51,410 nt of DNA from Paenibacillus sp. oral taxon 786 str. D14 (GTDB lineage Bacteria > Bacillota > Bacilli > Paenibacillales > Paenibacillaceae). The translations under genes and the position numbers were made by a program. Below are positions 47,804 to 51,410 of this stretch, in pieces. The DNA lies in the NCBI RefSeq assembly GCF_000159955.1, contig NZ_GG695980.1:27910-79319 (forward strand). Reading direction: 5' to 3'. Each line of letters starts with the position of its first letter. Position 1 is the first letter of the stretch. The notes under the pieces are model-generated. The model searched no databases. It worked only from the letters and a program-made list of their open reading frames with translations, and had not been told where the DNA came from.

Positions 47804-48173
47804 GCCTGCCTGGGCGCCGAACTTCGTCACGGCCACCGGCACCGATTCCTTGAATCCCGCGGTAGGCGATGAACTGGAACACGTTCGAAGACGTCCCCGT
47901 CATAAATGCGCCCACCATAAAGAGCAATATCCCAATCAATAGGAACGGCTTCCGCCCGTACATATCGGACAACTTGCCGACCAAGACAGTAGCAATTGTG
48001 GACGTCAGCAAGTAAATGTTAATCGTCCAAGTATAATAGTCCATGCCGTCCAGAATCGAAATGATTCGCGGCATGGCTGTGCTCACGATCGTCTGGTTAA
48101 TGGCGGCGAAGAACATCGCGGCCATGATGGCGATCATGATCGAAACTTTACGTTTAAGTGATAAATGTTCCAT
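47790..48173 (-). pseudogene. Truncated MFS (DHA2-type) drug efflux gene
   Basis: The first 115 or so residues of a 14-helix-type efflux pump: helix 1 (VSIMIAIMAAMFFAAINQTI), then VGKLSDMYGRKPFLLIG and FQFIAYRGIQGIGAG, the last being the well-known start of the RGxQGxGAG motif. After GAG the frame runs into unrelated residues and stops at 47790, in the start region of the DUF488 gene. About three quarters of the pump is deleted. It lies 18 bases after the MarR gene, the normal operon order. Confidence 0.83.
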
Positions 48174-48191
48174 GAAGTTTCTCCATCTCCG

Positions 48192-48629
48192 TTATGATTT
48201 ATTTTCTATATTTGCAAGCACCACGCCAAGAATTCGCCGCAAATGCTGTAGATCTTCCTCATGCAACTGATCAAAAATCCCCTCGAGCATCTCCTTCTGC
48301 CGCTCGGTGATCTGATTCATGATTTCTCTCCCCCGATCGGTAATCGAGATGTTGACAACCCGGCGGTCGTTCTCCCCGCGTTCACGGTTCACATATCCTT
48401 CCGTGACCAGCCGGTCCGTAATTCCCGTGATGGCTGCGGAGGTAATCCCCAAGCTCTCTGCAATCTGTGATACGGTATGCGTCCCGGAAGTATTGAGCAT
48501 GTAGAGCATCTTATATTGCGGAAAACTAAGGTTAAACTCGCCCCCGCGCTTGTTCCACTCCTGGGTGATCGCCTTGAACAGCATTCGAAACATCGAGGTA
48601 ACTTCGAACAGCTCTTCTTTTTTCACCAA
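48192..48629 (-). CDS. MarR-family transcriptional regulator
   Basis: Winged-helix repressor of 145 residues, with recognition region VSQIAESLGITSAAITGITD and wing VNRERGENDRRVVNI. The TTG at 48629 (or the next codon, GTG) lies nine bases after AGGAGG; the ATG-started frame at 48674 lacks a ribosome site. It precedes the truncated efflux pump and presumably repressed it and itself; with the pump lost it may now control only itself. Confidence 0.9.
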   Translation of the reverse strand: MVKKEELFEVTSMFRMLFKAITQEWNKRGGEFNLSFPQYKMLYMLNTSGTHTVSQIAESLGITSAAITGITDRLVTEGYVNRERGENDRRVVNISITDRGREIMNQITERQKEMLEGIFDQLHEEDLQHLRRILGVVLANIENKS

Positions 48630-48680
48630 CGTGTCTCTCCTCCTTCCTGCCTTGAGCCGTTCGATTCGATTCATTTCATA

Positions 48681-48748
48681 ATTTAATTACTTTACTACTT
48701 AAATATTTTAGCGGTTAATAATATACTCCTTAATAATTTTCGCGTCAA
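48681..48748 (-). promoter_or_regulatory. MarR promoter and operator-like palindrome
   Basis: Minus strand TTGACG (48743-48748), 17 bases, TATATT (48720-48725). Downstream, an imperfect palindrome with ATTTAA/TTAAAT ends at 48681-48704, a typical autoregulatory MarR position. Confidence 0.68.
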
Positions 48749-48933
48749 GCTTTCGTCTAAATATACTTTTGGGCAACACAAAATGAAAAATGTTGTATAC
48801 CCTGTCCCTTCCTTTGCGCCCCCCTTTTGCACCATTATCCCTTTCGTTCAGTAATTGGGGATTTATTCATTTAATTTATAGGGGATCATTTCATCCGACC
48901 TTTTAGAAAAAGATGGGGGTTGGAATATTTTTC

Positions 48934-48962
48934 TTGATGAACGAACATGCGTTTGGTATAAT
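48934..48962 (+). promoter_or_regulatory. Strong sigma-A promoter of IS1595-like gene
   Basis: TTGATG (48934-48939), 17 bases, TATAAT (48957-48962), about 48 bases before the start codon. The gap 48750-48930 contains nothing else I can identify. Confidence 0.75.
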
Positions 48963-49010
48963 AATAAAAAAGAACAAATGTGCGCATTTCTGATTGTGGA
49001 GGGATCGGAC

Positions 49011-49922
49011 ATGGAGATCAGTACGAGTTCAGAGCTCCAATCTTTTAGCAGCCGTTTTCGAAGCGAAGACGACTGTATCGAGGCGATCATCGCGATGAAG
49101 TGGCCAAATGGCTTTGTCTGCCCGCGCTGTGCTTATACCGACTGCACCCGTCTGTCCACTCGACATATTCCTTTATTTGAATGTGGAAAATGCGGCTATC
49201 AAGCCTCGCCGTTGGTGGGTACGATATTTGAAAGAACCCATTTGCCTTTGGTGAAGTGGTTCCAAGCACTGGAACTGTTTCTGCTTCCGGATGGCATCTC
49301 GGCGCTGCGGTTGAGTCAGGTAATCCAAGTGACCTACAAGACCGCTTGGCTCATGCTGCACAAAATCCGTCATACCCTTGGCGAATGTGAGGCGAAGGTT
49401 TTGCTCTCTGGAGAAGTAAAGGTGAGCCGCGATCAGTATGGGACGGATCCCAAACGCTTTCATCCAGCTTTTCAGCCTTATGCCACTGCCGTCGTCACCG
49501 GCTGCACGGTCACGGAGACTGGCGAGCCCGAGCGAGTGAAGATTCAACTGATTCCGCATAAAAGAGGGGGCGAGCAACAGGCTGACCGGAGCGATCTTGA
49601 GGCATTCATCAACAAGTATGTCGATGGACAACATACCTCAACCAAGCGGTGGTTTCCTTTCGCTTATCGGATGTATCTGCCCTTGCGGAGAGTCGTGAGA
49701 CAAGCAAGAGACTCAATCCGACGCACGTATGTCGCCTTGGGAACAACGCATTTGCAGGCGTATTTGAATGAGTACACCGTCCGCCGTTACCTGCGCATGA
49801 CTTGTTCCGAGGAAGAGATGCGCCAAAACCTGCTGCAAATGTGCTTGTCCATTCCCGCCATCCCTTACCGCCAGTTAATCGCACATCATCGGAACCATCC
49901 GTCCATTGCAACCGCAGCTTAA
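49011..49922 (+). CDS. IS1595-like transposase homologue, catalytic residues not evident
   Basis: Protein of 303 residues. An N-terminal zinc ribbon (VCPRCAYTDC and FECGKCGYQ, about residues 34-66) and the following PLVGTIFERTHLPLVKWFQA match IS1595-type transposases. The catalytic half is degenerate: where the family has GEVEVDETYxGG it reads GEVKVSRDQYG, and no clear second Asp or HxN/E motif follows, although the C-terminal HLQAYLNEYTVRRY recalls the family end. The ATG at 49011 has a GGAGGG ribosome site. No terminal inverted repeats were seen around it. It may be a domesticated or dead relative that is still expressed from a strong promoter. Confidence 0.72.
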   Translation: MEISTSSELQSFSSRFRSEDDCIEAIIAMKWPNGFVCPRCAYTDCTRLSTRHIPLFECGKCGYQASPLVGTIFERTHLPLVKWFQALELFLLPDGISALRLSQVIQVTYKTAWLMLHKIRHTLGECEAKVLLSGEVKVSRDQYGTDPKRFHPAFQPYATAVVTGCTVTETGEPERVKIQLIPHKRGGEQQADRSDLEAFINKYVDGQHTSTKRWFPFAYRMYLPLRRVVRQARDSIRRTYVALGTTHLQAYLNEYTVRRYLRMTCSEEEMRQNLLQMCLSIPAIPYRQLIAHHRNHPSIATAA

Positions 49923-50330
49923 TCCATCTTGCAACGGCTGCTTAATCTCTCGGCACAACAGGCATCGGGAGAATCCATAATTCAGCATGCAGATTTGCAC
50001 TCGAATCTATATCTGATTAACCATTTCTAAATATTTACTTTAATATATATTTTTCATATATATTATGATCTATATCGAAATCTACTTTTAGATCCATGTT
50101 TTTATATACAAAAATACCAATATCAATATCTACTCCTTTTCTATATACCTACTTCTTTATATCTACTCCTTTTAAATTTTAACTTTGGGGCATCTTACTC
50201 TTCTTTGCTTTTTCTTTTTTTAATTTTACTTACGGTTACTCCTTCTCTTTATTCACCACCTGATGCAACGGGATAATCCTTCAAAAAGGGGGATCGGATA
50301 GACCAACTCTTCCTCCTCCCCCGCAGCAAG
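49923..50330. other. AT-rich gap with degenerate short repeats
   Basis: About 400 bases without a gene. From about 50030 to 50220 the sequence is very AT-rich, with variants of TATCTACTCCTTTT and TATACCTACTTCTTT repeated at roughly 17-base steps. A polypyrimidine tract follows. No promoter or RNA could be assigned. Confidence 0.5.
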
Positions 50331-50373
50331 AAATAACCGCTCACCCAGCCGCTTGGCCAGGGAACGGTTATTT
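50331..50373 (-). terminator. Terminator of the lacZ-type pseudogene
   Basis: Arms AAATAACCG (50331-50339) and CGGTTATTT (50365-50373) enclose a GC-rich inner part, 20 bases past the stop. Confidence 0.65.
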
Positions 50374-50393
50374 ACACCAACTATACGCTATCT

Positions 50394-51410
<1,017 letters not shown>

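Noticed and set aside
49923..50330. CRISPR or RNA gene in the AT-rich gap
   Set aside because: Units are degenerate, with no unique spacers and no stable fold apparent.

Overview
The window looks like chromosome from a Paenibacillus-type Firmicute. The signs are Shine-Dalgarno sites of the GGAGG type, frequent TTG and GTG starts, a YesMN-type two-component pair, LplB/YtcP-type sugar permeases without their own ATPase, an S-layer-homology anchored secreted enzyme, and CcpA cre-like sites. No RNA genes or CRISPR array were seen.

From about 3.6 to 42.3 kb the window holds what I read as an agar/porphyran (red-algal galactan) catabolic locus, nearly all on the minus strand. Its parts are a secreted GH86-like agarase/porphyranase with three SLH domains; an ABC importer (two permeases plus a lipoprotein binding protein); two sulfatases without signal peptides; a GH117-like anhydro-galactosidase; three intact GH2 enzymes; an AldA-like aldehyde dehydrogenase; a DgoD-like dehydratase; and an operon of cycloisomerase-like enolase, zinc dehydrogenase, KduD-like SDR and TIM-barrel isomerase. 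The proposed flow is: polymer cut at the cell surface, oligosaccharides imported, sulfate removed in the cytosol, anhydro-L-galactose and galactose released by GH117 and GH2, then anhydro-L-galactose oxidised and isomerised to 2-keto-3-deoxy sugar acids. An IclR-family regulator diverges from this operon. An imperfect GRAA...TTYC inverted repeat lies just downstream of the -10 box at four promoters of the locus and is a candidate operator.

Inside the locus (23.5-30.5 kb) sits an unexplained CoA module: three family III CoA-transferases (one with Glu in place of the catalytic Asp), a crotonase, and a solute-binding-protein-like protein with no signal peptide, followed by the aldehyde dehydrogenase. 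This is the best candidate for an undescribed system here.

An IS5/IS1182-like element (15673-17460, 4-bp target duplication) has inserted in the leader of the transporter-agarase operon and separates its apparent promoter and operator from the first gene.

The left edge (2-3095) holds a YesN/YesM-type two-component pair cut by the window end. At 42.5-44.3 kb a PhyH-type dioxygenase diverges from an AraC regulator. From 44.35 kb to the right end the sequence is a decay zone: broken fructose PTS gene, IS110 transposase with an internal stop, truncated SRAP gene, truncated MFS efflux gene, and a lacZ-type pseudogene. Intact genes among them are a flavin-reductase-like protein, DUF488, MarR, and an IS1595-like protein that appears to lack its catalytic residues.
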